A stretch of DNA of 64,000 nt from Cymbidium sinense (GCA_021442155.1 CM038232.1:61597436-61661435), one strand, 5' to 3'; positions 47,206 through 57,839 are shown, numbered from the stretch's first letter. The notes: a model not told the origin generated them from the sequence alone. Translations and numbers: made by a program.

Positions 47206-48860
47206 AAATCATGCCATATTTGATTCCCACTTAACATATCCACTAAGTGAGATTCTCTCTTTGAATCAAACATAAATTTGACTTTCACTTAAAAATTTCA
47301 ATTTGATAAGTGAGGGTCTTACTTTCAAAACATAAATTTGATCTTCACTTAAGAATTTCAATTTATTAAGTGGGGGTCTCATTTTCAATACATAAATTTG
47401 ACCTTCACTTAATAATTTCAATTTGTTAAGTGGGGGTCTCAATTTCAAAACATGAATTTGAATTTCACTTAACAATTTCAATTTGTTAAGTGGGGATCTC
47501 ATTTTCAAAACATGAATTTTACTTGTAATTAACAATTTCAATTTGTTAAGTGGGAATCTCATTTTCAAAACATGAATTTGACTTTCACTTAACAATTTCA
47601 ATTTGTTAAGTGAGGATCTCATTTTCAAAACATAAATTTGACTTTCACTTAATAATTTTAATTTGTTAAGTGTGGATCTCATTTTCAAAACATAAATTTG
47701 ACTTTCACTTAACAATTTCAATCTGTTAAGTAGGGGTCTCATTTTCAAAATATAAATTTGACTTTTACTTAACAAATTCAATTTGTTAAGTGGGGGTCTC
47801 ATTTCCAAAACATAAAATTTGACTTTCGCTTAACATATTCAATTTGTTAAGTGAGGGTCTCATATTCAAAACATACATTTAGACTTTCACTTAGCATATC
47901 CAATTTGCTAAGTAAGAGTCTCACTTTCAAAGGATATATTTGGTTATGCTTAAACACATCAAATTTGTTAAGTAAGAATCACATAATTATGCCATATTGG
48001 ATTCTGACTAACACACCAAATTTATTAAGTGAGAATCCCATTCTCAAGTGATATCATACTTTGATTTCCACTTAACACTCCAAATTATTAAGTGAGAGTC
48101 CCATTTTCAAATACATATCAAACACATTCATGCTTTCACTTAACATACCAAATTTGTAAAGTGAGGTACTCTTTTCAACACACATTTGATCCTCATTTAA
48201 CATACCTAATTTGTTAAGTAAGGATCCAATTCATATCAACCACACTTGAGCTTTCACTTAACATACAAAATTTATTAAGTTAAAGACTCATTTTCAAATA
48301 AAAAAATAAACATATCTCAAACACATTTGGGGCTTTCACTTAACATACCAAATTTGTTAAATGAGACTCCCATCTTCAAAGAAAAGCAAATTTATCTCAC
48401 AATCACATTTGGCTTTCACTTAACATACCAAATTTGTTAAGTGAAATTCTCATCTTCAAGCACAAATCAAACACGTGGCCTCTACTTAACATACCAAATT
48501 TGTTAAGTAAGAAGCCCCATTTTTCAAATCAAAATATCACACATTCAAATCTTCACAAGCAAAAAAATATTTCAAACACACAATCACATCCTCTTCTTAG
48601 CATACCCAAATTTGCTAAGTAGAGGTTCTTTCAAACTATACATATTTTCAAACAAGAAACATAAAATGCAAACAATCTCCAAAAAAAAGAAATCTCTCCT
48701 TAAATTTTTGAATCCCACCCAACCTACTTAAATTGGTTGAGTATGGGTTCTAAAATAAAATAAAAAAATCAAATGGCAAAAGACTCTCCTCTAAACATCC
48801 AAATCTCTCCAATGAACCCCACTTAACATATTTGAATTATTGAGTGTGGGTTCATAACTC
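47206..48860 (+). repeat. Leader array of ~24 hairpin-forming repeat units
   Basis: Units 47,286-47,826 repeat at exactly 60 bases; from there to 48,860 the spacing varies from about 57 to 118. Each unit contains ACTTAACA, a ~9-base A/T-rich spacer, and TGTTAAGT, an 8-9-bp inverted repeat, followed by 'gggtctcattttca'. The exact 60-base period keeps a 180-codon minus-strand frame open at 47,266-47,808 with a 20-residue repeat, which is an artefact rather than a gene. Stem changes are often matched on both arms (cttagca/tgctaag at 47,890 and 48,595; tacttaa/ttaagta at 48,483). Confidence 0.85.
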
Positions 48861-49017
48861 CAAACCTTCATTACCTTCTTGGAATAAATATCAAGATAGA
48901 AATCCGTTATATGTTACATTTCAACATATGCAGACATACAACTCAAAACAGTCAGTGTAGTCTTTACAGTTAGTACACATGGCTTCTTAGAAGTTAGATT
49001 TTACCTTTCCATTTGGG

Positions 49018-49587
49018 ATGGATTTGGCATTGGATTTAGCCATCCTCCCTCAAACTGACGCCACCCATTTGGTCTTCTTCGGTCGAGGATTTGAGGGAGC
49101 CCACATTACCTGTTTGGGGGCGACCCTCACCACTATTAATCAGGATGAGGTGGCTAGGCAGAAGCCAGTCCTTTGCATTGACCTGCTTTCCAACACTGAG
49201 TATCCTTCCTTGAAGAGGAAGGCGGTTGAGGTTCTTCCAGTTAGTCCAGTTTTCACTCAGTCAGTTCCTCTCACAGCTGCTCAGGTGCATGATAGCACCT
49301 CCTCATTGGTCCCCTATAAGGGGAAGGCTATCCTTGCTTTGGAGATAGTCTCCCTTACCTTCAAAGTAGGATCTAACTCTCACAATGCCTTTCTCATCTG
49401 CATTCAACACCACACACATCGGCATAATAGGAGCTGCAAGATCAAGTACCATCATGAGCGTGCCGCCCGAGAGATAAATGCCACATCCCACATTGCAGAA
49501 GAGGGTTCTCCCCATGAGGTTTCTTCATTTATGACTAGTTTCACCCCCTCTCTGCATCAAACGGAGAGGAAGACTACTAGAGGATAA
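49018..49587 (+). CDS. Upstream ORF of the gypsy element, function unknown
   Basis: Intact 189-codon frame starting at ATG 49,018, the first sizeable frame after the leader. I recognise no domain. It starts MDLALDLAILPQTDATHLV, is rich in Ser/Thr/His, and ends with a basic stretch. Ogre elements are known to carry an extra ORF between leader and gag, and the position fits that, but I cannot show homology. It could equally be the N-terminal part of gag cut off by frameshifts. An overlapping minus-strand frame (49,303-49,515) looks like a shadow. Confidence 0.4.
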   Translation: MDLALDLAILPQTDATHLVFFGRGFEGAHITCLGATLTTINQDEVARQKPVLCIDLLSNTEYPSLKRKAVEVLPVSPVFTQSVPLTAAQVHDSTSSLVPYKGKAILALEIVSLTFKVGSNSHNAFLICIQHHTHRHNRSCKIKYHHERAAREINATSHIAEEGSPHEVSSFMTSFTPSLHQTERKTTRG

Positions 49588-50880
49588 CAGCATTGCCTCC
49601 ACCTCTTACATACCATGAGGTTTTGACTAGGGACAGGAGGAGGTCCTATGTCGATCTACGAATAGCATTACGCCAGGTAGGCATGGCACATGGACATTCA
49701 GATCCGACACATTATTTGACTTGAGGTCGATCATCCCCAGGAGTGTTACTAGGCATATTCACAGTGATAAAGCATCAGAGGGCCGAGCAACAGCTCAATC
49801 AGGGAGCAGGGAGCGATGGAGGTTTTCTAGGCACCGCCGCTAGTTGATTTCCGATCATCGCCACCCGGTCAATAGAATCGAGCATAGTGTTGACATTACC
49901 ATATGGAGAATAGTCCCGATGAGAGTAGAGATGATGTTGTCTCCACCACACTGATCCACTCCTCCCCCACCATCACCAATTCAGGTCCTGCCATCCACCG
50001 TTCCTATAAAGGCACAGAAGACAGCATCTAGGAAGAAGAAAGACCCCTTGGTGATCCAGCTATGGACAAAGGATCCCAATTCATCCACTCTACTGACTGA
50101 GGTAAGAGCAAGTTCCTCTACTAGACCTTCTACTTCAGTCTTGGTGAAGGAGTGGTGACCCATCTGTGTCGTGGTTGCACCACCACCACCACCACCACCA
50201 CCATCAGAGCCAGTGATAGCGACAAATGTAAAAGAGGAAGGGGACAGTTCTGTAGTCCCCATGATAGTGGATCTCCCTAGGGACACCACTCCACCCATGA
50301 GCAGTCATAAGCATATCTCTTCCAATAAGAATGATCTTCTTAGAGCTAGTACTCCAGCGATAGGCAGTGTTAGGTGCATCTTTGTTAGTGAGCATAGCCC
50401 TCTATCGGTTAGCAGCGTGTATTTGTACCAATGTGGTTAGACTGCTCCTTAGATGATATTTTAGCACAACACTTTGCAGAGAAGAGAGAACTTCCAGGCA
50501 GTGACCGGTCAGATTATGAAGAGGGAAAGGTTAGCTTTGATCTAGATGAGGATAATCTTCTTGAGGATTTGGTCAAAGTTCATATGGTCGATACTAGGGG
50601 TCCCTCCATAGAGACCAACATAGTCAAGACGGTATTGTAGTTGAAGAAGATGATGCCCTCCATTCAACTCTGCACCTCCTCCAGCAGCTTAGATAGGGGG
50701 ATGATCATATTGACCAAATGGGAAAGAAGATTGAAGAGTTGATGGCAGTGGTGTCAGTATTGCAGAATTAAGCTCAAGTTTCATAGCCTTCTCTCATAAT
50801 AGCTGACAGAGTAAAGTTGGCATACACTTTAGATCATCCTAGATGCATTCCTGCATAAGGAGACAGTGGTAGATTGCATA
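49588..50880 (+). pseudogene. Decayed region between upstream ORF and gag
   Basis: Open pieces at 50,171-50,440 (with a run of eight prolines from CCA/CAC repeats at 50,180-50,203) and 50,431-50,640 (acidic: 'SDRSDYEEG', 'DLDEDNLLEDLVKVH'). They lie in different frames and end at stops, so any original protein is broken. Composition (Pro-rich, then acidic) resembles low-complexity gag N-terminal regions, but I see no defined domain. The minus-strand frames at 49,981-50,395 overlap the same repeats and are shadows. Confidence 0.4.
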
Positions 50881-51480
50881 GGAATATGGTCAATAGCACC
50901 TCCATGCATAAAATGACATTAAACACATGGTGGAGAAATAGGTGAGGGTTGCGTTGGCTCAAGCCCGAGGTGGCTCATCTGTTCCAAAGGGTAGACCCTA
51001 TCGAGAGGAATTTGATGGTGTCCAATACCCTAAGAGATTTGTGCTTCCGTCCTTTAAAATTTTTGATGGCAGTGGGAACCCCCGACAGCACATAGCACAT
51101 TTAAAGGTCAGATGTTGCAATGTTGATGGTTGCAATGCACTCTTATTCTGCTTCTTCGTTAGTAGCTTGACAGACATCACATTTGATTGGTACCCTGAAC
51201 TACCCAATGGTTCAATGAAGATATTTGCTGAGTTGGAGAAACTCTTTATTAAGAGATTTGCTAGAGCTCAGCAAAGGGTAACTATGGGCGATCTCGTTGT
51301 AGCTCAACAACACTCCAATGAGTCCCTTATTGATTACATTCTTAGATGGCACAATTTAAGTATGAAATGTGAACTACAGTTGTCTGAAAGCATGCCATTG
51401 AAATTATACTCAAGAATATTGATGGCTCGGTTGCCTTCATGCTTAAAGGGTTTACCTTTAAGACATTTAAGAAATTAATC
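50881..51480 (+). pseudogene. gag: Gag (capsid region) of Tat/Ogre element
   Basis: Forms the particle that packages element RNA. Longest open frame 50,942-51,478 (178 codons), preceded by an in-frame TAG, so the true start is upstream. Visible features: 'KGRPYREEFDGV' (residues ~17-28), 'LPSFKIFDGSGNPRQHIAHL' (~35-54), 'SSLTDITFDWYPELPNGS' (~74-91) and 'ELEKLFIKRFA' (~97-107), then 'ESLIDYILRWHNLS'. This is the order of the retrotransposon gag domain; 'FDWY-LPNGSI' is typical for this lineage. Ends at TAA 51,476. Confidence 0.85.
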
Positions 51481-52486
51481 AATAAGATGGCTAGTCTACA
51501 ATGAGAGGTCAAATAGTTACCTTTCCAAGATTAGACAGCCAAGCCTAGACTGTAGAAGGCATTTGAGAAAAATCCAGAGGTGGTCATGATAGTTGATAAT
51601 GGGAATGAGCCAGTTAGGGTTTAATTAAATAGATCTCGAGCTTAGCAGCCTTCTCTACTACCTCCTTCTCCACCATCTCGGCCATCATATCAACCACCTT
51701 AGTTGCCACCGTAGCCTCCACTACCACCTGCTCAGCAGTATCCCCATTCATAGCATCAGCAGCAGTATTCTTATTCACCATCAGGTAGCTATCATTTACC
51801 TACTCTTGCCGACAAACTAAATAAATCTTATTCATTCAAGAGGGAGGAAGTCAGGAAGACCTTTAAGAACATCTTAAAGAAGCTTGATTTTTAGTTACTA
51901 GAGCCTAGGAGGCTAAAGGATGTGGGAAAGAGTCATTATCCAAACTTTTGTCCCTACCACTACATGATCTTGACTTGGAAGATTTCTTTAACTTTAAGAA
52001 CTAGCTTGAGCAGAACTACAAGTAGAGTGTCATTATCATCCCTAAAGAATACTTACTAGAACAACCCTCTAGTTCTGTTAGGGTATTCCTTGGGGATACA
52101 CACGATCTTCTCAAGATAGAGGAAGGTTGGGATATCTCCCTATCCCGAACCTCCAAGAAAATCATATCTAAGATCAAAAAGTTACCCTTACAGGTGCCTA
52201 AAGTAGCTCAAACCTCCAACTCTAAGGAAGTTTTGCAAGTTAGTAAGGACAACTTTAGGGAGATAGAAGCCCAACAACAATAGAGACAACTTCCACTTGC
52301 CCGATATAGCACATTAGTGCAACCACCGACCAAGTCTAACATTCCTTCCACAGTTGCAGTCATAGTTCCTTCAACCAGCTCTTCTTTTAGCAGTCATACT
52401 GTATCAGCGGAGGGGGTGCCAAATCCCTCACTCTGCTTACTTCACTTGATTTCTATTTTGTACCTTCATCCAAAACTAAAAAATTA
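51481..52486 (+). pseudogene. Gag C-terminal part with broken zinc knuckle
   Basis: Proline-rich stretch (51,640-51,790), then in one frame 'GKSHYPNFCPYH' (51,922-51,960) and, after a frameshift, 'DLDLEDFFNFKN' (51,966-52,001). Together these resemble the C-x-x-H...H-x-x-x-C knuckle region of Tat-type gag, where 'HDTEDC' would be expected. The last Cys is Phe here, and at least two stops follow (TAG, TAG). The frame then reads 'IIPKEYLLEQPSSSVRVFLGD', acidic and Ser-rich sequence to 52,486. Non-functional. Confidence 0.65.
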
Positions 52487-52822
52487 ATGAAGAAAAAGAC
52501 TTATTTCACTTACATTTTCTCTACTTTTGATGATCTTGATGATTTTATTCCTTTAGAAAGCTCTCTAAGTACTAATAATTATAACAATTCTGATCCACTC
52601 CTTTCTAATTTAAAAATGGATTACCTATTCCTAATTCACTCGGGTTCACCCATTGAGATAGATTTGGAGTCATTTGACTCTGATGATCCTATAGGAGAAG
52701 TTGTAGGTGAACCTGATGAGCAAGTAAAACTTTCCATTAAACCATCTCATGAAGTCACTAAAGTCAACCTTCGTAGTGGCAAAGTTCTACCTCCTATGGT
52801 AGCACCTCAAGATAAAGGGTAA
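52487..52822 (+). pseudogene. Gag-protease linker frame
   Basis: Open frame of 111 codons, acidic in the middle ('EIDLESFDSDDPIGEVVGEPDE'-type composition, residues ~57-78), ending in a 'VNLRSGKVLPP' motif that in this lineage lies just ahead of protease. After the stop, the next frame continues 'KQVIGSSNQEAPPRDDVE' (52,818-52,875), again as expected of the linker. It breaks off there, so a deletion separates it from the protease remnant. Confidence 0.55.
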
Positions 52823-52830
52823 ACAAGTCA

Positions 52831-53280
52831 TTGGTTCTAGCAATCAAGAAGCCCCTCCACGGGATGATGTTGAGAGGATTCAATGAGCAGGGCGAGAGGG
52901 CTTTAGGCTCTATAGCATTTTCATTAGAGATAGATGAATGGAAGACAGAAGCTAAGTTCTACATAATTGATTTAGATACATCTTTCACTGCTTTGCTCAG
53001 TAGGCCTTGGATACATGGAAACAACATGACTCCATCTTATTTACATCAGTGCATCAAATTTAGAAGAGGTGGAATTGAGTATTGTGTTAAAGGAGACTTG
53101 AAGCCATTCTCAGTTAGAGAGGTCAGGATTTATGAACATGCAGTCTACTATCTTCCTTCAAATCAAAAATTCTATTCTCATGAACTTAGTGAAAGTTCAA
53201 AATCAAAGGAAAAAGAAACAAAAGAAAAAGAAAAACAAATTAAAAAAGAAAAAGAAAAGAAAAAAGGAAAAGAAAAATAA
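52831..53280 (+). pseudogene. Aspartic protease remnant (active site missing)
   Basis: Would cut the gag-pol polyprotein. The 149-codon frame shows the second half of a Tat-type protease: 'MLRGFNEQGERALGSI' (residues ~13-28), 'FYIIDLDTSFTALLSRPWIH' (~43-62; LLGRPWIH expected) and 'SYLHQCIKFRRGG' (~68-80). The segment with the catalytic D-T/S-G is absent; the frame begins after it. The C-terminus is a Lys/Glu repeat (53,205-53,278). Start ATG 52,831 is arbitrary. The minus-strand frame 53,178-53,429 is a shadow of the Lys/Glu tract. Confidence 0.75.
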
Positions 53281-54180
53281 AATACAAGTGAATGAGAATT
53301 AGACACCGAGGAGGAGGTAGAGCCAAATGTTAGATACTGTCCATAGTTTATTCCTCCACATGAACACTTTGGTAGGATGACTCGACCTCGACCAGGTAGA
53401 GGTAGAGGAAAGTTTAGAGGAAGTTCCAAAGGTGGAAGACCTCCTTGCTAGTGTCCAACCGATAGGAGCTATGTTCCAACTCACTGGAGTACCCCCGCTA
53501 ACCACATAGACTTAGAGTCCAGTTCGGAGGATGAGTCTCACATGGTTAGCACGCCGACCAACCCCTCTTAGTGGGTCCCTTTGGAGGTGACATTCAAGCC
53601 AGACAATGATGAAGACCAGACCTCCAAGCAAAGCATGAATGTATCCAATTGATCATTATGTAGAATAGTTAGGAAGTACTTGGGAACTTTAGGTCTAACC
53701 TCACTTTCTTCTCAGAAAGTTGATGGTTTGGTAATTAAGGAGGCCCCCAAGTCATCCACAGATGTTAGGTCAAAAAGGTTTTTGTTGGGAGCATCATCCT
53801 CAAGTTTAGAAGTCAATGTATAACTTGAGGATGATTCATATAAAGATTTAATACAATTACCTTTTGATTGGTATTTGCCTTATGTTATTAACTTAGAAAA
53901 GATGGGATTAATTCCATATACTTGGTCTAAACATAGGTTGGACTACTTTAAAAAACTATAGGACAACCAAAGTAGACATTCTCAATCAATGCCAGGACTA
54001 AGATTTGACACAGATGGTCCAGTCGATGACGATAACCATTGCCTAGTCATCATCACTCATCTAGGGTCTAATAGGTTCTTTTAAATCATGCTAACTCTTA
54101 TGAGGAGGCATGTTTTGAAACTTTAGATGACCCAAATGAGCCTGAAGTTAAAGAGGTACCACCAGAGTTTGAAGAAGAAA
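53281..54180 (+). pseudogene. Protease-RT spacer
   Basis: Shows a Gly/Arg-rich piece ('RPRPGRGRGKFRGSSKGGRP', 53,385-53,444) and, further on, readable but interrupted sequence such as 'DWYLPYVINLEKMGLIPYTW' (53,860-53,920) and 'DTDGPVDDDNHCLVI'. No further domain assigned. Stops in all frames. Confidence 0.5.
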
Positions 54181-55160
54181 TTAGATCAACCATTGATGAA
54201 CTCAAATAAATCAACTTGGGAGAAAAAAAAGATCCATGCCTGACGTATATCAGTTCTTTATTGAATGAAGAAGAAACCTATGACTTAGTTAGGCTATTAG
54301 CTGAGTTTAAGGACTGCTTTGCATGGATTTATGAAGAAGTGCCCAATTTATCTCTTAACGTAGCAGTCTACAAACTAGCAATATAATGTAATGCTAACCC
54401 TATCAAGCAAGCTCCTAGACGCATATGATTAGAAACTAAGTAGCAGGTCATTTCTGAAATCAAGAAACTGATCGATGCTGGCTTCATCAGGAAAGAAAAA
54501 TATCTTACTTGGTTAACGAGTGTCATCCCAATTAAGAAAAAGAATGGCTAAATTTGCATATGCATCGATTTTAGGGATCTAAATTAGGCATGTCCTAAAG
54601 ATGAATTTACACTTCCTTATCAGAATTGATGGTGGACATTGCCTCATCTCATGTAGTATTCTTTTTTAATGATGGGTCATCTCACTACAACCAAATCAAG
54701 ATGACCCCCGAGGATGAAAGAAACACTACTTTTTGAATCCTGATCAAAATCTATTATTATATGGTCATGCCTTTTGGCCTTAAAAATGTCGGTGCTACAT
54801 ATTAGGGGGCCATGACTCAGATCTTTAATGAACTCATTCATCATCAAGTTGAATGCTATGTTGATAATCTAGTAGTTAAAAATAAAGAAAAGGAAGACCA
54901 TCTATTTGACTTGAGAGTAGTTTTTGAATGGTTAAGACAATTTAACCTCAAAATGAATCCCCTGAAGTGTGCATTTAGAGTAGCATCAGAAAAATTCCTT
55001 GGGTTTGTTGTCCGACATCGGGGAATAGAGATTGACTCAAAGAAGATTAAGGTTATCTTAGAAATGCCACCCCCTAAAAGTCTAACTCAACTCAGATCAT
55101 TTCAAAGGTGGCGGGGGTATCTAAGATGCTTCATATCCAATTAGCAGAAAGATGCCAGCC
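54181..55160 (+). pseudogene. pol: Reverse transcriptase, plus-strand Tat/Ogre element
   Basis: Copies element RNA into DNA. N-terminal part in one frame with stops at 54,426, 54,441, 54,549 and 54,585: 'NPIKQAPRR', 'VISEIKKLIDAGFIRKEKY', 'SVIPIKKKNG', 'ICIDFRDLN' and 'ACPKDEFTLPY'. Next frame: 'MPFGLKNVGATY' then TAG (54,803). The open frame 54,812-55,144 holds the palm and thumb: 'CYVDNLVVKNKEKEDHLFDL' (54,854-54,913), 'PLKCAF' and 'FLGFVVRHRGIEID'. The catalytic motif is YVDN (54,857-54,868) instead of YVDD, which removes a metal-binding Asp. At least two frameshifts. Dead, but lineage clear. Confidence 0.9.
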
Positions 55161-55189
55161 TTTCTCAACACTTATCAAAAAGGACTCCA

Positions 55190-55560
55190 AGTTTAAGTAG
55201 AATGAAAATTGCCAACATACTTTTGAATACATCAAGCACTTTCTGATGACGCCACCAGTTCTAGTATCCCTTATCCCAGGCAAGCCATTGATCCTCTACA
55301 TCACTGCATTAGACGACTCCCTTGGTGCTTTGTTGGCTCAAACCAATGATGAAGGGAAAGAAAATGCTCTCTACTATCTCAGTCATTGTCTGATCCCTAC
55401 TGAGGTAAACTACCCACCTATTAAAAAGCACTTCCTAGCTTTAATTTTTGTATCCCAAAATCTACATCATTACATATTTTCTCACAAGGTGAATCTGATC
55501 TCTAGAATCTGTCCACTGCAATATCTCATGACATGGCCAACGTTATCTGGATAGTTGGCA
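55190..55560 (+). pseudogene. RT-associated RNase H
   Basis: Open frame 55,246-55,554: 'PGKPLILYITALDDSLGALLAQ' spread over residues ~9-30, 'EGKENALYYLSHCLIPTE' (~36-53), 'KKHFLALIFVSQNLHHYI' (~60-77) and 'CPLQYLMTWPTLSG'. This is the standard gypsy RNase H that follows RT. In this class the first catalytic Asp lies in 'LYI-A-D' and Glu in the YYLS segment region; not all can be confirmed by eye. Ends at TAG where 'GRLAKW' normally follows. A tether of about 120 bases with stops links it to the next domain. Confidence 0.85.
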
Positions 55561-55679
55561 TGATGGTCCATGATTTTGTCATAGTTTGACATCAAATTTG
55601 TACCACTCCGTACTGTGAAAGGATAGGCACTAGAGGATTTCTTAGTAGCACACCTACTTCCTGCTCATTCTCCACTTAG

Positions 55680-56150
55680 TGATGACCTCTCTGATGGATA
55701 AATCATGAACTTAGGGGATGCTAGAATTCACCATTGGGAGATGTATTTTGATGATGCAGCTTTCTCTCAAAAAGGAGAAGAACCATGATCTACTCTTCCA
55801 GGAAAAGTAGGGGTTGGAATAGTTTTCCTAACTCTGGACTGTGATGTGATGAGATTCTCATATCATCTGTCCAATCCATGCACCAATAACAAAGTCAAAT
55901 ATGAGGCTTTGATTGCCAGTCTAGAGTTAAACATTACATTATGTATCAAGATCATCAACATCTTTGGGGATTCTCAGCTCATCATCAATCAAATTATTGG
56001 GTCCTATAAAGTTTTAAAGCCTAAGATCCATCATTACCACAAGTACACCATGGAGTTGTTGGCTCAAATTTGAGAGGTCACTATCTATAAGATTCCTCGA
56101 GGAGATAATACTGTAGCAGATGCATTGACCAAGCTTGCCAAGAAGTTGGC
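55680..56150 (+). pseudogene. Archaeal-type RNase H (second RNase H)
   Basis: Same frame as the preceding RNase H, with stops at 55,786 and 56,071. Readable catalytic set: 'YFDDA' (about 55,744; first Asp), 'NNKVKYEALIASLEL' (Glu), 'FGDSQLIINQIIGSY' (Asp, about 55,970) and 'RGDNTVADALTKLA' (final Asp, about 56,113). A second RNase H placed after the normal one, before integrase, is the hallmark of the Tat clade including Ogre. The minus-strand copy is 20,928-21,580. Confidence 0.85.
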
Positions 56151-57490
56151 ATGCCCAGAAGATGGGTCCATTCCAATAAGGGTCCAAAAGAGACAAGTCT
56201 TATCCCTTATTGACGCTGTACTCATTGAAGACTCTCTCTTGAAGGGGAGATTTTCATTGCTGAAAAGGGAAATGAGTCAGATTAGAGGCAACCATTCAAG
56301 GATTACCTAAACATAGGAAAACTACCTCAAGAGAATTTATTAGCCCATCAGGTAAAATAAAGAGCTCTCTTCTATGCTCTCGTGGATGGCACCCTATACC
56401 GACGATCTTTTGATCATATATGGTTACGTTGTTTAGCCAAACATGAAGCCCATAAGATTGTGACAGAGGTACATTCAAGTTTATGTGGAGCTCACTAGTT
56501 TGGTCTGAAGATGAAAGTCAAGACCAAGAGACTAGGATACTACCGCCTTCTGATTACATGCATGGATGTAGATGCCACCAATGCAATGGTGTCCCGCATC
56601 AAACACATAACATTCTACATCTTACTTTGGCCTCATGGCCATTTGAGTGTTGGGACACTAACATAGTGGGTCTGATCAATCCTCCTTCTTCCAAGAGTCA
56701 CCGGTTCATTCTAGTTGCCACCGATTACTTTTCCAAGCAGGCGAAGGAAATCCCACTTAGAGAGCTCAACTGAGCATGTGCTCAAGTTTTTAAGAACCAT
56801 ATTGTATATATGTTCAGGGTGCCTCAATGAGTTATATTTGATAATGGTACTGCATTCAAGAGCACTAAAATCAACAGCTTTTCTTGGAGACACATCATAG
56901 ATTAGAGATATTCCACCATCTACTATCCAAGGGCAAACGATCTAGTAGAAGCATTTAATAAAACTCTCATTCAAATATTGAAGAAGACACTCAACGATAA
57001 TAAGCGATAATGGCATGAGCAGTTGGTTGAAGCCTTATGGGCCTACCTCACCACATACAGAACTCCAACTTAATCTACCCCATTTTCCTTAGTGTATGGG
57101 TCTGAAGCCATTCTACCATTAGAAGTCTAACTCCCATCACTAAGGATAGCTATGGGTAGAATGATTACTACAGAGCAAAATTCCAAACTACGGTTGGAAG
57201 AGCTCAAAGATTTGGAGGTGAGATGCCTCAAGGCATGGCAGAATCTCGAGTTGTAGAAAGCCAAAATGATTCAAGCTCATAATAAGTTGGTACATCCTAG
57301 AGCTTTTCAAGTAGGAGAGCTTATTTTAGTTCTAAGAAAACTAATTATTGCCCACTGAAAGATGGGGGGAAAGTTTGAACCCATTTGGGAATGCCCTTTT
57401 GCCATAGAGAAGGCATACAAAGGAGGATCTTATTAGCTTATAAACTATAAGGGAGAGCACCCTATGCTTCCAATTAACAGCCTCTACCTA
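56151..57490 (+). pseudogene. Integrase, plus-strand Tat/Ogre element
   Basis: Inserts the DNA copy into the genome. Zinc-binding part: 'HEAHKIVTEVHSSLCGAH' (56,442-56,495, then TAG) and 'CHQC' (about 56,573) after a frameshift. Catalytic core in the frame of 56,483-56,773 and beyond: 'ILVATDYFSKQ' (first Asp, about 56,720), 'VIFDNGTAF' (second Asp, about 56,837), 'YYPRANDLVEAFNKTL' (Glu, about 56,949), then 'WAYLTTYRTPT' and 'FSLVYGSEAILPLEV'. C-terminal part 'KMGGKFEP' (57,359) to 'INSLYLKKYY' (57,490). All three DDE residues remain, but stops at 56,771, 56,828, 56,897, 57,008, 57,128, 57,254, 57,356 and 57,434 break it. Frames on the minus strand here are shadows. Confidence 0.9.
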
Positions 57491-57620
57491 AAGAAATATT
57501 ATTTATAAATCTTATTTAAAAATAATCATCAATAAAACTTCTTTCATATCAAATTTCATCTCTTATGTGTTACAAATATTTTCTCTTGCGAGTCCACCAT
57601 GATGTATTTAGGATAGGTGT

Positions 57621-57790
57621 AAGAGAATCGAAGCGACATCCTTTCTTGGTGGAGTAACATTTCTATGAATCTAAGTTAAGTATAAGGGAATCGAAGTGGC
57701 ATCCATTCTGGGTTGAGTAAAATTTTTATGTACCTAGGCTAGGAGTAAGAGAACTGAAGCGACATCCTACTCCATTTTTCACATCACAAA
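57621..57790 (+). repeat. Three 63-base tandem repeats in 3' UTR
   Basis: 'aagagaatcgaagcgacatcc' or close variants start at 57,621, 57,684 and 57,747, exactly 63 bases apart; the spacer also repeats ('ggagtaa-atttctatg-a-cta'). Confidence 0.85.
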
Positions 57791-57839
57791 CAAACACATA
57801 TCTTTTATCTCGGGCTTTTTTGATGTGGGAGCAAGCCCC

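Noticed and set aside
47266..47808. 180-codon minus-strand ORF with a regular 20-residue repeat
   Set aside because: The repeat period is exactly 60 bases, so any frame without a stop in one unit stays open. The plus-strand hairpin structure explains the sequence, and the array continues with non-multiple-of-three spacing where the frame dies.
47206..48860. CRISPR-like array
   Set aside because: Regular spacing looks superficially similar, but the whole 60-base unit is repeated with no unique spacers, and the context is a plant retrotransposon leader.
53178..53505. Minus-strand frames opposite the protease
   Set aside because: Shadows of the Lys/Glu repeat and Gly/Arg-rich tract on the coding strand.
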